Assembly (NCBI GenBank): GCA_963696505.1
Contig: CAVOKN010000021.1
Span: 62,001-126,000 of the forward strand
Source of the DNA: CAVOKN01 sp963696505
Lineage (GTDB): Bacteria; Pseudomonadota; Gammaproteobacteria; Burkholderiales; Rhodocyclaceae
Length of the DNA: 64,000 nucleotides
Reading direction: 5' to 3'
Shown: piece after piece, positions 24,718 to 35,434 of the stretch
Numbering within the stretch: the stretch's first letter is position 1
Layout of the letters: each line of letters opens with the position of its first letter
Made by a program: the position numbers and the translations under genes
The notes under the pieces: model-generated
Told to the model about the DNA's origin: nothing
The model's database searches: none
The model's input: the letters and a program-made list of their open reading frames with translations, nothing else

Positions 24718-27700
24718 ATGTGGCGCCATGTGGCGGGCGCGGTGCCGTCCGGCGTGTGGCGGGCCGGCCGCTGGACGCTGGCGGGGATCTACTTCGTCTT
24801 CGCCGCCACGCTGCTGACCCTGCGCTACGGCGTGCTGCCGAACATCGACGCCTATCGCGGCGAGCTGGAGCGCTCCCTGTCGCAATCCCTTGGCCTGAAA
24901 GTGGCGATCCGCAGCCTCGATGCCGACTGGCAGGGGCTCAATCCGCGTCTCGCCCTGCATGGGCTGGAAGTCTTCGATGCGGCGGGGCGGTCGGCGCTGA
25001 GCTTCGACAACGTCGAGGCGGTGGTCTCGTGGTTGTCGCTGCCGCTGCTGGAGCTGCGGCTCGACCGCCTGAGCGTCAATGCGCCCACCCTGGCGATGCG
25101 ACGTGAGGTCGACGGCACGATCTACGTCGCGGGGCTGGCGGTGAGCGGCGAGGACGAACAGGGCGGCTTCGGCGACTGGCTGCTGAAGCAGCGCCGCGTC
25201 ATCGTGCGCGAGGCCGTCCTGCAGTGGACGGATGCGCAGCGTGGCGCGCCGCCGCTCGAACTGCGGCGCGCGAATCTGCGCCTGGAGAATTCCGGCGCGC
25301 AGCACCGCTTCGGTCTCACCGCAGAGCCGCCGGCAGGGCTGGCGGAGGCGGTCGAGCTGCGCGGTGACTTCCGCGGCAGGGATCTGAAGCGTCTGGAAAC
25401 CTGGCAGGGCGAGGCCTACGCCCGGCTCGACCATGCGGATCTTGCCGTTTGGCGCCAGTGGATCGACTACCCCTTCGAGCTGCCGCAGGGCAGTGGAGCC
25501 TTGCGCTTGTGGGTGGAGTTTGCCGGCGGGCACATGGAGGCGGCGACCGCCGACCTTGCCTTGAGCAACGTCCGGCTGCGCCTGAAGCCGAAGCTGCCGC
25601 TGCTGGACCTGCTTTCGCTGCAGGGTCGCGTAAACGTCGGTCTGCCCCGCGACCGCTTCGAGCTCGGGGCGCAGCGGCTGTTGCTGGCCACCCGCGACGG
25701 CGTGCGCGTTCCCTCGCTCGACTTCTCCCTGCGCTGGCAGGAAGCGGCTGAGGGCACGCCGGCCGGCGGGGAACTGAGCGGCGAGGAGATCGACCTGGAT
25801 GCCCTTTCCCGGCTCGCCGCCCATCTGCCGCTCGGCGTGCCGCTGCGCGAGCGCCTGGCGCAGGCGCAGCCGCTGGGCAAACTGGCTGATCTGCGGCTGG
25901 CCTGGAGCGGCGCCGTCGACGCGCCTCACACCTATTCGCTGCGCACCCGGCTGGACGGTTTCGGAGTCAGTCCACAGGGGACGCTTCCAGGCTGTGCCGG
26001 CGTCAGCGGTTCGCTGGAGGCGAACGAAAGGGGGGGGAAGATCGCCCTCGCGAGCCGCAACGCCGCCCTGCTGCTGCCCCAGATCTTTCCCGATCCGCGC
26101 CTGGCGCTGGATCAGATGAATGCCCAGGCGAGCTGGACGGTCGTCGGCGACGCGGTCGAGGTGCAACTCCAGAACCTCGCCTTCGCCAATGCCGATGCCG
26201 CCGGCAGCGCCCAAGGCCGCTACCGTTCCACGCCCGCCGGGCCGGGGGAGATCGACCTCGAAGCGCGGCTTACCCGGGCCAACGCCGCCGCGGTGTCGCG
26301 CTACCTGCCGCACGTCGTCATGCCCGACGTGCGTGCCTGGCTGCGCAACGCCATCGTCTCCGGCCGCTCGGACGACACCCGGCTGCGGCTGAAGGGCGAC
26401 CTCGCCCACTTCCCCTTTGTCGATTCGAAGCTCGGGGTGTTCCAGGTGAGCGGCCGCTTCGGCGGCAGCGTGCTGCGTTTCGGGCCGGGCTGGCCCGAGA
26501 TGAAGGATGTGGCGGGCGAACTGCTGTTCGAGGGAAGCCGCATGTTGATCACCGCCAGCCAGGGCGGCGTGCGCGGCGTTTCGGTGAGCGGGGTGAGTGC
26601 GGAGATTCCCGATCTCGGCGCGGCGGATCCGTTGCTGAAGATCCACGGGCGCGCCGCGGGCCCGACGGCAGATTTTCTGCGCTATGTGATCGAGAGCCCG
26701 GTGGCCGACTGGATCGACCACTTCACCGACAGCATGAACGCGCGTGGCAACGGCAGCCTCGATCTCACCCTCAACCTGCCCCTGTCGCGCCTGGAGGAGA
26801 GCCGGATCGCGGGAGAGTTCGTGTTTGCCAACAACCAGCTCCTGCTGGGCAACGGCCTGCCGCCGCTGGAAGCAGCCAGCGGGAAGGTGCAGTTCACCGA
26901 GTCGCGCCTCGCGATCCGGGACGGAGCCGCCCTGCTGCTGGGCTCGCCGCTGAGCCTCTCGGCCCAGACCCAGGACGGGACCTTGAGCGTGGCGCTTCAG
27001 GGCAGCGCCAGCGTCGCCGGCCTGCGCCAGGCGTTCGACACGCCGCTGCTGGAGCATCTCAGCGGATCGACGACCTGGCGCAGCGGCATACGCCTGCATG
27101 GAAATCGCGTCGAGGCGCAGCTCGAATCGAATCTGCTGGGCATCGCATCGAGCCTGCCCGAGCCTTTCAACAAGAGCGCCGGCGAGTCGCTCCCGCTGCG
27201 CCTCGAACGCGGCACCCAGCCCGACGTGGCGGTCATGGCCCGCGGCAGCCGCGGTGCGACGCAATCCCGCGAAATGATCAAGCTGCGCCTGGGCAATGCC
27301 CTGCACGCCAACCTGTGGCGGCGCGTCGACGGCGCCGGCGGGGTGATCGAGCGGGGCGTCGTCGGCTTGAACGAGGTTCCGCTGGCCGCGCCCGAGCGCG
27401 GCGTGCTGGTCGCGGGACGGTTGACGCACCTCGACATAGACGGCTGGCGCCGCGCGCTGCGGGGCGATGCGGGTGCCGCCCCCGCGCTGCCGGTCTCCGC
27501 CCTCGACCTGCGTGCCGCTGCGGTGACTGCCTTCGGCCAGTCGCTCGCGGATTTCACCCTGCGGGCGAGTCTCGCCGATGCGGTGTGGCAGGCCGAGGTG
27601 ACCAGCCGCGAGCTGAGCGGCAAGCTGACCTGGCAGCAGGCGGGCAAGGGACGACTGCGTGCCCGTCTGAAGCACCTCGCCCTGGCAGAGGTGAAGCCCC

Positions 27701-28572
27701 AGGCCGTTCCCGAACCCGCCACCGAAGCGGCCGACCTCAAGGAACTGCCGGGGCTCGACGTGGTGGCCGATTCCTTCAGCCTGCGCGGCAAGGCACTCGG
27801 GCGCCTCGAACTCCAGGCCGTGAATCAGGCTCGCCACTGGCGCATCGACCGGCTGAAGCTCGACAACCCGGACGGCAATCTGGACGCGACGGGCCAGTGG
27901 CGGCCCGGCGCGGGCTCTGGCGCTACCGGGCTGGTGTTCAAGCTCGACACGCCCGACAGCGGCAAGCTGCTGGAACGTCTCGGCTATGCCAACGCGGTGA
28001 AGCGCGGCAATGCCAAGCTCGAGGGCAAGGTCGGCTGGGCGGGCGGCCCGACGTCGATCGACTTCCCCACGCTGGAAGGCAGCATGAGCCTGGACGTCGG
28101 GCGCGGCCAGTTCGCCAAGCTCGAACCCGGAGTCGGGCGCCTCCTCGGTGTCATGAGCCTGCAGGCGCTGCCGCGGCGCATCTCGCTCGACTTCCGCGAC
28201 GTGTTCAGCGAGGGTTTCGCCTTCGACAGCATTTCCGGTAGCATCGGCATGAAGCGCGGTGTGCTCGAAACCCAGGATCTGCGCATCCAGGGTCCGTCGG
28301 CCAAGGTGCTGATGAAGGGCGAGGTGAGCCTCGCCGCCGAGACGCAGAATCTGAAGGTGCGGGTCCAGCCGACCCTGTCCGAGACAGTCGCCATCGGAGC
28401 CGCGGTGGTCAATCCGGTGGCAGGCGCCGTCACCTACCTGGCGCAGAAGGTGCTGAAGGATCCGTTCGAACAATTGTTTTCCTACGAGTACGCCGTGACC
28501 GGTGCCTGGACCGATCCCAAGGTCGAGAAGATTGCCGCCCGCCCACCCGATGCGGTGCAGCCGCTGCCATGA
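24718..28572 (+). CDS. yhdP: YhdP family AsmA-like protein
   Basis: 1284 residues, typical of the TIGR02099 group. One N-terminal membrane helix (GIYFVFAATLLTLRYGVLP) anchors a long periplasmic beta-rich body; the start region VAIRSLDADWQGLNPRLALHGL is characteristic, as is the AsmA-type end (GAAVVNPVAGAVTYLAQKVLKDPFEQ). YhdP proteins act in transport of phospholipids between the inner and outer membranes (family knowledge). The stop overlaps the nitrilase start (ATGA). The first ATG at 24718 or the second at 24727 could be used. Confidence 0.94.
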   Translation: MWRHVAGAVPSGVWRAGRWTLAGIYFVFAATLLTLRYGVLPNIDAYRGELERSLSQSLGLKVAIRSLDADWQGLNPRLALHGLEVFDAAGRSALSFDNVEAVVSWLSLPLLELRLDRLSVNAPTLAMRREVDGTIYVAGLAVSGEDEQGGFGDWLLKQRRVIVREAVLQWTDAQRGAPPLELRRANLRLENSGAQHRFGLTAEPPAGLAEAVELRGDFRGRDLKRLETWQGEAYARLDHADLAVWRQWIDYPFELPQGSGALRLWVEFAGGHMEAATADLALSNVRLRLKPKLPLLDLLSLQGRVNVGLPRDRFELGAQRLLLATRDGVRVPSLDFSLRWQEAAEGTPAGGELSGEEIDLDALSRLAAHLPLGVPLRERLAQAQPLGKLADLRLAWSGAVDAPHTYSLRTRLDGFGVSPQGTLPGCAGVSGSLEANERGGKIALASRNAALLLPQIFPDPRLALDQMNAQASWTVVGDAVEVQLQNLAFANADAAGSAQGRYRSTPAGPGEIDLEARLTRANAAAVSRYLPHVVMPDVRAWLRNAIVSGRSDDTRLRLKGDLAHFPFVDSKLGVFQVSGRFGGSVLRFGPGWPEMKDVAGELLFEGSRMLITASQGGVRGVSVSGVSAEIPDLGAADPLLKIHGRAAGPTADFLRYVIESPVADWIDHFTDSMNARGNGSLDLTLNLPLSRLEESRIAGEFVFANNQLLLGNGLPPLEAASGKVQFTESRLAIRDGAALLLGSPLSLSAQTQDGTLSVALQGSASVAGLRQAFDTPLLEHLSGSTTWRSGIRLHGNRVEAQLESNLLGIASSLPEPFNKSAGESLPLRLERGTQPDVAVMARGSRGATQSREMIKLRLGNALHANLWRRVDGAGGVIERGVVGLNEVPLAAPERGVLVAGRLTHLDIDGWRRALRGDAGAAPALPVSALDLRAAAVTAFGQSLADFTLRASLADAVWQAEVTSRELSGKLTWQQAGKGRLRARLKHLALAEVKPQAVPEPATEAADLKELPGLDVVADSFSLRGKALGRLELQAVNQARHWRIDRLKLDNPDGNLDATGQWRPGAGSGATGLVFKLDTPDSGKLLERLGYANAVKRGNAKLEGKVGWAGGPTSIDFPTLEGSMSLDVGRGQFAKLEPGVGRLLGVMSLQALPRRISLDFRDVFSEGFAFDSISGSIGMKRGVLETQDLRIQGPSAKVLMKGEVSLAAETQNLKVRVQPTLSETVAIGAAVVNPVAGAVTYLAQKVLKDPFEQLFSYEYAVTGAWTDPKVEKIAARPPDAVQPLP

Positions 28573-29399
28573 ATCCGGACGCCAGCGGCGCATCGCGGCG
28601 CTTTCGCGTCGCCGCGGTCCAGATGGTGTCCGGCCCCGATCCGGCGGCCAACTGTGCCGCGGCGGACGCGCTGATCGGCGAAGCCGCGGCGCGCGACGCG
28701 ATGCTGGTGGTGCTGCCCGAGTATTTCCCGCAGATCGGCGCGTCGGACGCCGAAAAGATCGCGCTGCGCGAGATGGACGGCGTCGGCCCGCTCCAGGATT
28801 TTCTGAGCCAGGCGGCCGCGCGCCACCGCGTGTGGCTGGTGGGCGGTTCGCTGCCACTGGAAGCTTCGGTTCCGGACAAGATTCGCAACGCCTGTCTCGT
28901 CTACGACGATCAGGGCCGGCGCGTGGCGCGCTACGACAAGCTGCACCTGTTCGGCTTCGAGCACGGTGCCGAGCGCTACAACGAGAGCGCGACGATCGAG
29001 CCCGGCACCGCGGTGGCGAGCTTCGACTCGCCGCTGGGCCGCGTCGGACTCTCGATCTGCTATGACCTGCGCTTTCCCGAGCTGTACCGCGCGCTGGGGG
29101 CAGTGAATCTGATCTGCGTTCCTGCTGCCTTCACCCAAACAACCGGCGAGGCCCACTGGGAGCTGCTGCTGCGCGCGCGGGCGGTGGAGAACCAGTGCTA
29201 CCTGGTGGCGGCGGCGCAGGGCGGCACCCACCCCGGTGGCCGCGTCACCTATGGCGACAGCATGATCGTCAACCCCTGGGGCGTGGTGCTGGACAGGCTG
29301 GCCAAGGGGCCCGGCGTGGCGACGGCGGAAATCGACCTCGATCGCATCGACTCCGTCCGGGCGAGCATGCCGGCGCTGGCCCACCGGCGACTGCCATGA
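28569..29399 (+). CDS. Nitrilase-superfamily carbon-nitrogen hydrolase (Nit1/YbeM-like)
   Basis: 276 residues with the complete catalytic triad: Glu51 in VVLPEYF, Lys124 in RYDKLHLFGFE, Cys164 in LSICYDLRFPELYR. The combination matches amidases that hydrolyse deaminated glutathione or omega-amides. Translationally coupled to yhdP and followed by tldD, an order common in betaproteobacteria. Confidence 0.93.
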   Translation: MNPDASGASRRFRVAAVQMVSGPDPAANCAAADALIGEAAARDAMLVVLPEYFPQIGASDAEKIALREMDGVGPLQDFLSQAAARHRVWLVGGSLPLEASVPDKIRNACLVYDDQGRRVARYDKLHLFGFEHGAERYNESATIEPGTAVASFDSPLGRVGLSICYDLRFPELYRALGAVNLICVPAAFTQTTGEAHWELLLRARAVENQCYLVAAAQGGTHPGGRVTYGDSMIVNPWGVVLDRLAKGPGVATAEIDLDRIDSVRASMPALAHRRLP

Positions 29400-29496
29400 G
29401 GCGGGCGCCGGGCACGTTTTCCTCTCCGTACGTTCCAAGCAATTCGACCTGGGAGCGGCGGCGGTCGCCGCAGCGCCCTATTCAGCCATCCGAGAC

Positions 29497-30975
29497 ATGA
29501 ACATCGCCCGAGACCTCAAGCAGTCCATGACCCTGCCCATCGACCCAATGAGCGCCGCCGACAGCACGCTGCTGGCGCCCTACGATCTCACGCCGCACAA
29601 GCTGGAAAGCGTGTTCGGCACGCTCTTCGGCCATCGCATCGAGTACGCCGACCTCTATTTCCAGTACGCACGCTCCGAGGCATGGAGCCTGGAGGAGGGC
29701 ATCGTCAAGTCCGGCAGCTTCAACATCGAGCAAGGCGTGGGCGTGCGCGCGATCAGCGGCGAGAAGACCGCCTTCGCCTATTCCGACGAGATATCCCTGC
29801 CGGCGCTCGATGCGGCGGCCGCGGCCACCCGCGCCATCGCCGCCGCCGGCACCGACCGACGGGTGCCGATGCTGCGCAGCGCGCCGGCGGTGACACCGCT
29901 GTACAGTGACGGCGATCCGCTGGCGTCCCTGAACGACACGGACAAGGTGCAACGGCTGGAGCGGCTGGAGCGCTTCGCCCGCGCCGAAGACGCCCGCGTG
30001 GTCGAGGTGATGGCCCACCTCGCCGGCACCTACGAGGTGGTGCTGGTGGCGCGTTCCGACGGCCACCTGGCCGCCGATATCCGGCCGCTGACCCGCATCT
30101 CGGTCACCGTCATCATGGAAGAGCACGGCCGCCGCGAGCAGGGCAGCGGGGGCGGGGGCGGGCGCTTCGACTACGCGTATTTCACCGACGAGGTGCTGCG
30201 CGACTATGCGCAGAAGGCGGTGCATCAGGCGCGCGTGAACCTCGGCGCCAAGCCGGCGCCGGCCGGGACCATGACGGTCGTATTGGGCAGCGGCTGGCCG
30301 GGCATCCTGCTGCACGAGGCCATCGGCCACGGCCTGGAGGGCGACTTCAATCGCAAGGGCTCGTCGGCCTTCTCCGGACGCATCGGCCAGAAGGTCGCGG
30401 CCAAGGGCGTCACCGTGGTGGACGACGGAACGCTGCCGCAGCGACGTGGCTCGCTCTCCATCGACGACGAAGGCAATCCGACGCAGCGCACCGTGCTGAT
30501 CGAGGATGGCCGCCTGGTGCGCTACATGCAGGATTCGATGAACGCGCGGCTGATGGGTGTGCCGGTGACTGGCAACGGGCGGCGCGAATCCTTCGCCCAT
30601 CTGCCGCTGCCGCGCATGACGAACACCTACATGTTGAACGGCGACAAGGATCCGCAGGAGATCATCGCCTCGGTGAAGAAGGGTCTCTATGCGGTCAACT
30701 TCGGCGGCGGGCAGGTCAACATCACCAGCGGCAAGTTCGTCTTCTCCGCCGCCGAGGCCTACCTGATCGAGAACGGCCGCATCACGGCGCCGGTGAAGGG
30801 CGCCACCCTGATCGGCAACGGTCCCGATGCGCTGACCCGCGTGTCGATGATCGGCAACGACATGGCGCTCGACCCCGGGGTGGGCACCTGCGGCAAGGAG
30901 GGCCAGAGCGTGCCCGTGGGCGTCGGCCAGCCGACCCTGCGCATCGACGGCCTGACTGTCGGCGGAACGGGCTGA
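29497..30975 (+). CDS. tldD: Metalloprotease TldD
   Basis: 492 residues. YADLYFQYARSEAWSLEEGIVKSG and GVGVRAISGEKTAFAYSDEIS are characteristic; the zinc motif HEAIGHGLEGD lies near residue 273, and the CGKEGQ...GVGQPTLRIDGLTVGG end is canonical. TldD forms a heterodimer with TldE/PmbA, which is not in the window. Codons 29497, 29527 and 29551 are all possible starts; family members usually begin close to the last. Confidence 0.96.
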   Translation: MNIARDLKQSMTLPIDPMSAADSTLLAPYDLTPHKLESVFGTLFGHRIEYADLYFQYARSEAWSLEEGIVKSGSFNIEQGVGVRAISGEKTAFAYSDEISLPALDAAAAATRAIAAAGTDRRVPMLRSAPAVTPLYSDGDPLASLNDTDKVQRLERLERFARAEDARVVEVMAHLAGTYEVVLVARSDGHLAADIRPLTRISVTVIMEEHGRREQGSGGGGGRFDYAYFTDEVLRDYAQKAVHQARVNLGAKPAPAGTMTVVLGSGWPGILLHEAIGHGLEGDFNRKGSSAFSGRIGQKVAAKGVTVVDDGTLPQRRGSLSIDDEGNPTQRTVLIEDGRLVRYMQDSMNARLMGVPVTGNGRRESFAHLPLPRMTNTYMLNGDKDPQEIIASVKKGLYAVNFGGGQVNITSGKFVFSAAEAYLIENGRITAPVKGATLIGNGPDALTRVSMIGNDMALDPGVGTCGKEGQSVPVGVGQPTLRIDGLTVGGTG

Positions 30976-31103
30976 GATCCGGGGGGCGACGGTTTGCCCC
31001 TCGTCGGTCGAATGAGCCCCGCAAGGGCAGAGCCGACACAGTGGCCGGCGGATGTCGGCTCCGCAGCGCTTGAACCGGCCAAACGAACGTTGGCGGACGG
31101 GAA

Positions 31104-31655
31104 TCAGAGGACGCTGCGCGCTTCCCAGCCCCGCAGCCTTCGCTCGCTGCGCCAGGCGTCGAAGTCGAGGTCGGCCTCGCTGGGGGCGGCGGCCGGTTCG
31201 CCTGTTTCGGCCACAGTATCGGCAGCCGCGCTTGCCTCGGGTGCTTCCGGCTGACCCTCGGCGGGGTCCGGATATCGTGTGCGATAAGCGGACCGAAGCC
31301 GGCGGATTTCCGCGTCCACGTCCGGCGGGAAGCCCTGGCACCGATCCGCATCGGCAGGGGTCAGCGAATCGAGAAAGCGGTAGATGTCCTCCGAGCCCCA
31401 CAGCGCCTCCAGGCGCCGCATGACATGAGGGAATCGCTGCGCCAGTTGCTGCGGGTAGGCGTCCTCGGCCCCGTCGAAAAGATCGAGCAGCGCCTGCCGC
31501 ATGTCCATTCCCAGCAATGGCAGATGCAGTGCCGACGGCGTGGCCTGCGGCGGGTCGTCCGCCGCGACGCTGTCCGCCTGAATGTCTCCCAGCGTCCAGT
31601 GTTCGGGCGAAGGCCAGTTCCGTTCCTGATCCGGCGGTGCGTATCGAATGTCCAT
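31104..31655 (-). CDS. Hypothetical protein
   Basis: 183 residues from ATG 31655 (DIRYAPPDQERNWPSPEHWTL). Acidic, with WGSEDIYRFLDSLTPADADRCQGFPPDVDAEIRRLR in the middle and an Ala/Glu-rich linker before the end. No family recognised. Codon use matches its neighbours, so it is probably real. Confidence 0.6.
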   Translation of the reverse strand: MDIRYAPPDQERNWPSPEHWTLGDIQADSVAADDPPQATPSALHLPLLGMDMRQALLDLFDGAEDAYPQQLAQRFPHVMRRLEALWGSEDIYRFLDSLTPADADRCQGFPPDVDAEIRRLRSAYRTRYPDPAEGQPEAPEASAAADTVAETGEPAAAPSEADLDFDAWRSERRLRGWEARSVL

Positions 31656-31779
31656 GAGCTGATCCAAGTCGGTGCTGGAATCCGTCCATCGAGGACACGG
31701 CCCCTGCGTGTCCGGACGATCCCGATGGGCCGGATTCTCCGGTAGTGCGGCGCCGACGACCGTGAGCTAGTTCCGCATC

Positions 31780-32049
31780 TCACGGGTGCCAACCGGCTGC
31801 AAAGCGCCCGATGTGACGCAGTGCGCATTGTCGCACCGCGATGCACAGGGTTGCCCCAGTCGGGCAGATTCCGGGGCAGGGTATGAAATCCGGAATCAGG
31901 TCGATGGGACTTGCCCCGTAGGCCACGACAGCGGTGACCAGAACCTTCGCATACCAGGGCGTGCGCGGGTCGCGGGCGGCCAGGCAAAGGGCGAACGACT
32001 CCGCCTTGAGGATGCGTGCGCGCTCGCCCAGCTTGTCGAACAGTTTCAT
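31780..32049 (-). CDS. YkvA/DUF1232-like protein with abnormal C-terminus
   Basis: 89 residues. The first half has the DUF1232 core (CLAARDPRTPWYAKVLVTAVVAY then SPIDLIPDFIP). The family normally continues with a GY-DD motif and a second membrane helix; here the frame turns into CPGICPTGATLCIAVRQCALRHIG. A deletion or frameshift just after DFIP is likely. The N-terminal start at 32049 is well placed. Confidence 0.65.
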   Translation of the reverse strand: MKLFDKLGERARILKAESFALCLAARDPRTPWYAKVLVTAVVAYGASPIDLIPDFIPCPGICPTGATLCIAVRQCALRHIGRFAAGWHP

Positions 32050-32098
32050 GCGCCCGAGGCGCGGCCGTGCGCCGCTGACGTTCAGCCCGCGCCGTATC

Positions 32099-32536
32099 CT
32101 ACTTCGGCGTCAGCATCTCCACCGCCCGGTCGAGCAGCGCACGCTTCTGCTCGCCGATCTGGCCGATGCGCTGGTAGAGGCGGTCGATCTCGGCCGCGAG
32201 CTCCTGGTCGCGGCGCCGGGCGGCGTCCTTCGCGGCGGTCACTTCGTCTACCGACACCATGTAGGTGCTCATCTGCAGGGCGTAGCCGACGTTGCGCATG
32301 TTGCTCTCGCGCAGTTCCTGCAGCAGCCGCAACTGGCGCATCGTGGCTTCGAGTTCCTGATTGAAAAGACCGATCAGCGCCTGCACCCTGGCGGCGTCGC
32401 TCTGCTCGGCCGGCACCACAGGTTCCAGGCGCAGCGTGGTGACGGGCTGGCTGCGGGCGACCTCTCCCTCGTCGGCGGCGAACGAGGCGCCGGCGAAAGT
32501 CAGTCCCAGCAGGACGGCGATGGCAAACTTTTTCAT
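32099..32536 (-). CDS. Exported coiled-coil protein downstream of the P-type ATPase
   Basis: 145 residues: a signal peptide (KKFAIAVLLGLTFAGASFAA), then a long amphipathic helical region (QALIGLFNQELEATMRQLRLLQELRESN... and AARRRDQELAAEIDRLYQRI). GGAGAAAG sits six bases before the ATG, a good start signal. The upstream ATPase frame runs into this gene without a stop. Function unknown. Confidence 0.75.
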   Translation of the reverse strand: MKKFAIAVLLGLTFAGASFAADEGEVARSQPVTTLRLEPVVPAEQSDAARVQALIGLFNQELEATMRQLRLLQELRESNMRNVGYALQMSTYMVSVDEVTAAKDAARRRDQELAAEIDRLYQRIGQIGEQKRALLDRAVEMLTPK

Positions 32537-35293
32537 CGGCTTTCTCCGGAATACCTGGCCTGTCCAGGTCGGCGCCCGCGCCAGCGGGCCAGCGCCCTGA
32601 CGCGTCGCGCCCTTGGCACCGCGGCCGAGGCGCAGCAGCAGCTTGCGTACTTCCTCCAGCACCAGCATGGCGATAGCCAGCGCCCCCATGACCAGCCAGG
32701 GCTCGGGCTCCAGCGGTGCCGTGCGGAACAGATAGTTGGCTTCTGGCAGGTAGACCACCGCCGCGAGGATGACGATCTCCACCGCGATGCCCAGCAGCAG
32801 CCAGCGGTTGCTGAACAGTCCGAAGCGGAACATCGACTCGCGCGGATGGCGGCACAGGAAGACATTGACGATCTGGGCGACGACGATTCCCGCCAGCGTG
32901 GCGGTGGTCGCCTGGAGGTAGATCGGGTCGGCGGTGGCCAGGACATCGCCATAGCACACGCCGGCCCGGGCCAGCACGTGGCTGAACGCAATCATCGCGA
33001 TCCCCGCCTCCAGCACGCCCAGCCACAGGTAGGCGCGTGCCAGCAGCCCCCACGACAGCAGGCGCTCGTTGGCGCGGCGCGGCGGCTCGCGCATCAGCCC
33101 GGGGTGCGGCCGCTCGGCGCCGAGCGCCAATGCCGGAAGCATGTCGGTGCCGAGGTCCACGATCAGGATCTGGATCACCGTCAGCGGCAGCGGGATCTTG
33201 AACAGCGCGAAGGCGATGAAGGGCACCAGCTCCGGCACGTTGGAAGTCAGGATGTAGGTGAGGAACTTGCGGATGTTCTCGAACACCGCGCGCCCTTCCT
33301 CGATCGCGGCGACGATGCTGGCGAAATTGTCGTCCAGCAGCACCATGTCGGCGGCCTCCCGCGCCACGTCGGACCCGGTGCGGCCCATGGCGATGCCGAT
33401 GTCCGCGGTCTTGAGCGCCGGTGCGTCGTTCACGCCGTCGCCGGTCACCGCGACGACGTGGCCCTTGGCCTGTAGCGCCTCGACGATCTGCATCTTCTGC
33501 TCGGCGCTGACGCGCGCGAACAGGATCTCCGGCGCATCCAGCGCGAACTGCAGCTCGGTGGCCGAGAGCTGGGCCATGCGGTCGCCGCGGATGACGGCCG
33601 GCTTGGCGCTGCGGATCAGTCCGATCTCGCGTCCGATGGCCAGCGCGGTGCTCGGATGGTCGCCGGTGACCATGATCACCTTGATGCCGGCTTCATGACA
33701 GCGGGCGATCGCCTGGGGCACCTCGGGGCGCGGCGTGTCCTCGATTCCCGCCAGACCGCAGAGCACGAGCTTGGCTTCCCGCGCCTCTTCCAGATTGGCC
33801 GCACGGCGGTAGGCGAAGGCGAGCACGCGCAGGCCGTCGCGCGCCATTCGGTCCTGGGCGTCCAGCCATTGGCGCCGGGTGGCGTCGGTGAGCTTGCGCT
33901 CGGTCTGACCGTCGTACTCCCGGTCCGCCACGGCCAGCAGCGACTCCAGCGCGCCCTTGCAATGCAGCACCACCAGGTCGTCGTCCTGGGCCACCACCGA
34001 CATGCGCCGCCGCTCGCTGTCGAAGGCGATCTCGCCGATGCGCCGCACCCCGCCGTTTTCGTCGGCGAAGCGCTGGGCGAATTCCACCAGCGCCACCTCC
34101 ATCGGATCGCCGGCAAGCTTGGGATGGCCGTGGGTCTGGGTGGCGACGACGTTGTGGCACACCTGCATGGTGCGCAATGCCGCGGCGTGGCGCAGCGGCA
34201 GCCACAGATCGAGCGCCCACTGCTCCGGGGCGTGGAAGCTGGCGCCCGCGTACAGCCGCCGCAGGCTCATGTGGTTGCGGGTCAGCGTGCCGGTCTTGTC
34301 GGTGAGGATGACACTGGTCGAGCCCAGGGCCTCCACCGCCGGCAGGTGGCGCACCAGGGCATTGCGCTTGGCCATGCGCTGGGTGGCCAGCGCCAGCGCC
34401 AGCGTCATGGTGGGCAGCAGGCCCTCGGGCACGTTGGCGACGATGATGCCGATGGCAAACATCAGGTTGGCCCAGAAGGGCATGCCGAGATAATGGCCGA
34501 TGCCGAAGAAGATCGCGCCCAGCGTCAGCGCGAACACGGCGATCAGTCGCGACAGGCGGCGGATCTCGCGCTGCAGCGGCGAGTCGGTCTCGCGCACGCT
34601 CTGCGTCAGGTGCGCGATGCGGCCGAACTCGGTCTTCATCCCCGTGGCATAGACGGCGGCGCGTCCCTCGCCGGAAACCACCGCCGTGCCGGCGAGCAGC
34701 AGGTTGCGCGCCGCCAGAGGGTTGGCGTCGGCATGTTCCTCGGCGTCCCGCGCCATCGCCAGGGACTCCCCGGTCAGCGTGGCCAGGTTGACCCGCAGCG
34801 AGGACGAGGCGGTGATGCGGCAGTCGGCCGGCACCGAATCCCCCGCCGCCAGCAGCACGATGTCTCCCGGCACCAGCAACTCGGCGTTGATCTGCCTCAC
34901 CCGCCCGCCGCGCAGCACCTTCACCTTGCGCGGCAGCAGCCGCCGCAGCGCTGCCAGGGCCCGCTCGGCGCGGTATTCCTGCCAGAAGGAAAAGACACCA
35001 TTGATCAGGATCACGAAGACGACGGCGAAGCCCAGTTCCGCCATGCCCTGCCCCGGCTGCCGGGTCTCGGCGAAGAAGGCAAGGCCGGCGGCGATCCACA
35101 GGATGACGGCGAAGAAATGGGTAAAGGACTGGAGGAAGCGCAGCGCCATCGGCTGGCCACGCAGCTTCTCGATGCGGTTACGACCAAATTCCCGCAGCCG
35201 GCGGCCCGCCTCGCGGGAAGTCAGTCCCGAGGCAGCGCTGGCAAGGCTGGCGAGCGCCTGCTCCACCGACTGGCTGGCCAGATTCATCGGCAT
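32537..35293 (-). CDS. Cation-translocating P2-type ATPase
   Basis: About 919 residues before the exported-protein gene. It has the actuator motif TLTGES, the phosphorylated Asp in DKTGTLT near residue 330, the hinge VTGDGVNDAPALKTADIGIAMG, and an M4 helix reading VANVPEGLLPTMTLALALATQRMAKRN. The PEGL motif and overall order fit the Ca2+ or Na+/K+-type P2 group; the ion is undetermined. The frame has no stop and continues into the exported gene at 32536, while the plus-one frame would end on a TGA overlapping that ATG. The start at 35293 (PMNLASQSVEQAL) is reasonable. Confidence 0.9.
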
Positions 35294-35434
35294 GGGGCGG
35301 TGACCGGCGGGGTCAGGGCCGGAAGCGGCTGCGCGGCAGCGCCGTGTTCGAATGGACGCAACATTTTCTGGCGATCATAATCCGAAACATACTCGATCGG
35401 CGCCGCCCCGGGCGCCGGAGGGAGGAGACAACGC

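Noticed and set aside
24274..28857. 1527-codon minus-strand frame across yhdP
   Set aside because: It is antisense to yhdP and part of glnE, has His/Gln/Arg-rich composition without domains, and arises from high third-position GC.
32099..35293. Single 1064-residue ATPase fusion as the real product
   Set aside because: A good ribosome site and signal peptide start at 32536, so two proteins are more likely; kept as a finding because no stop separates them.
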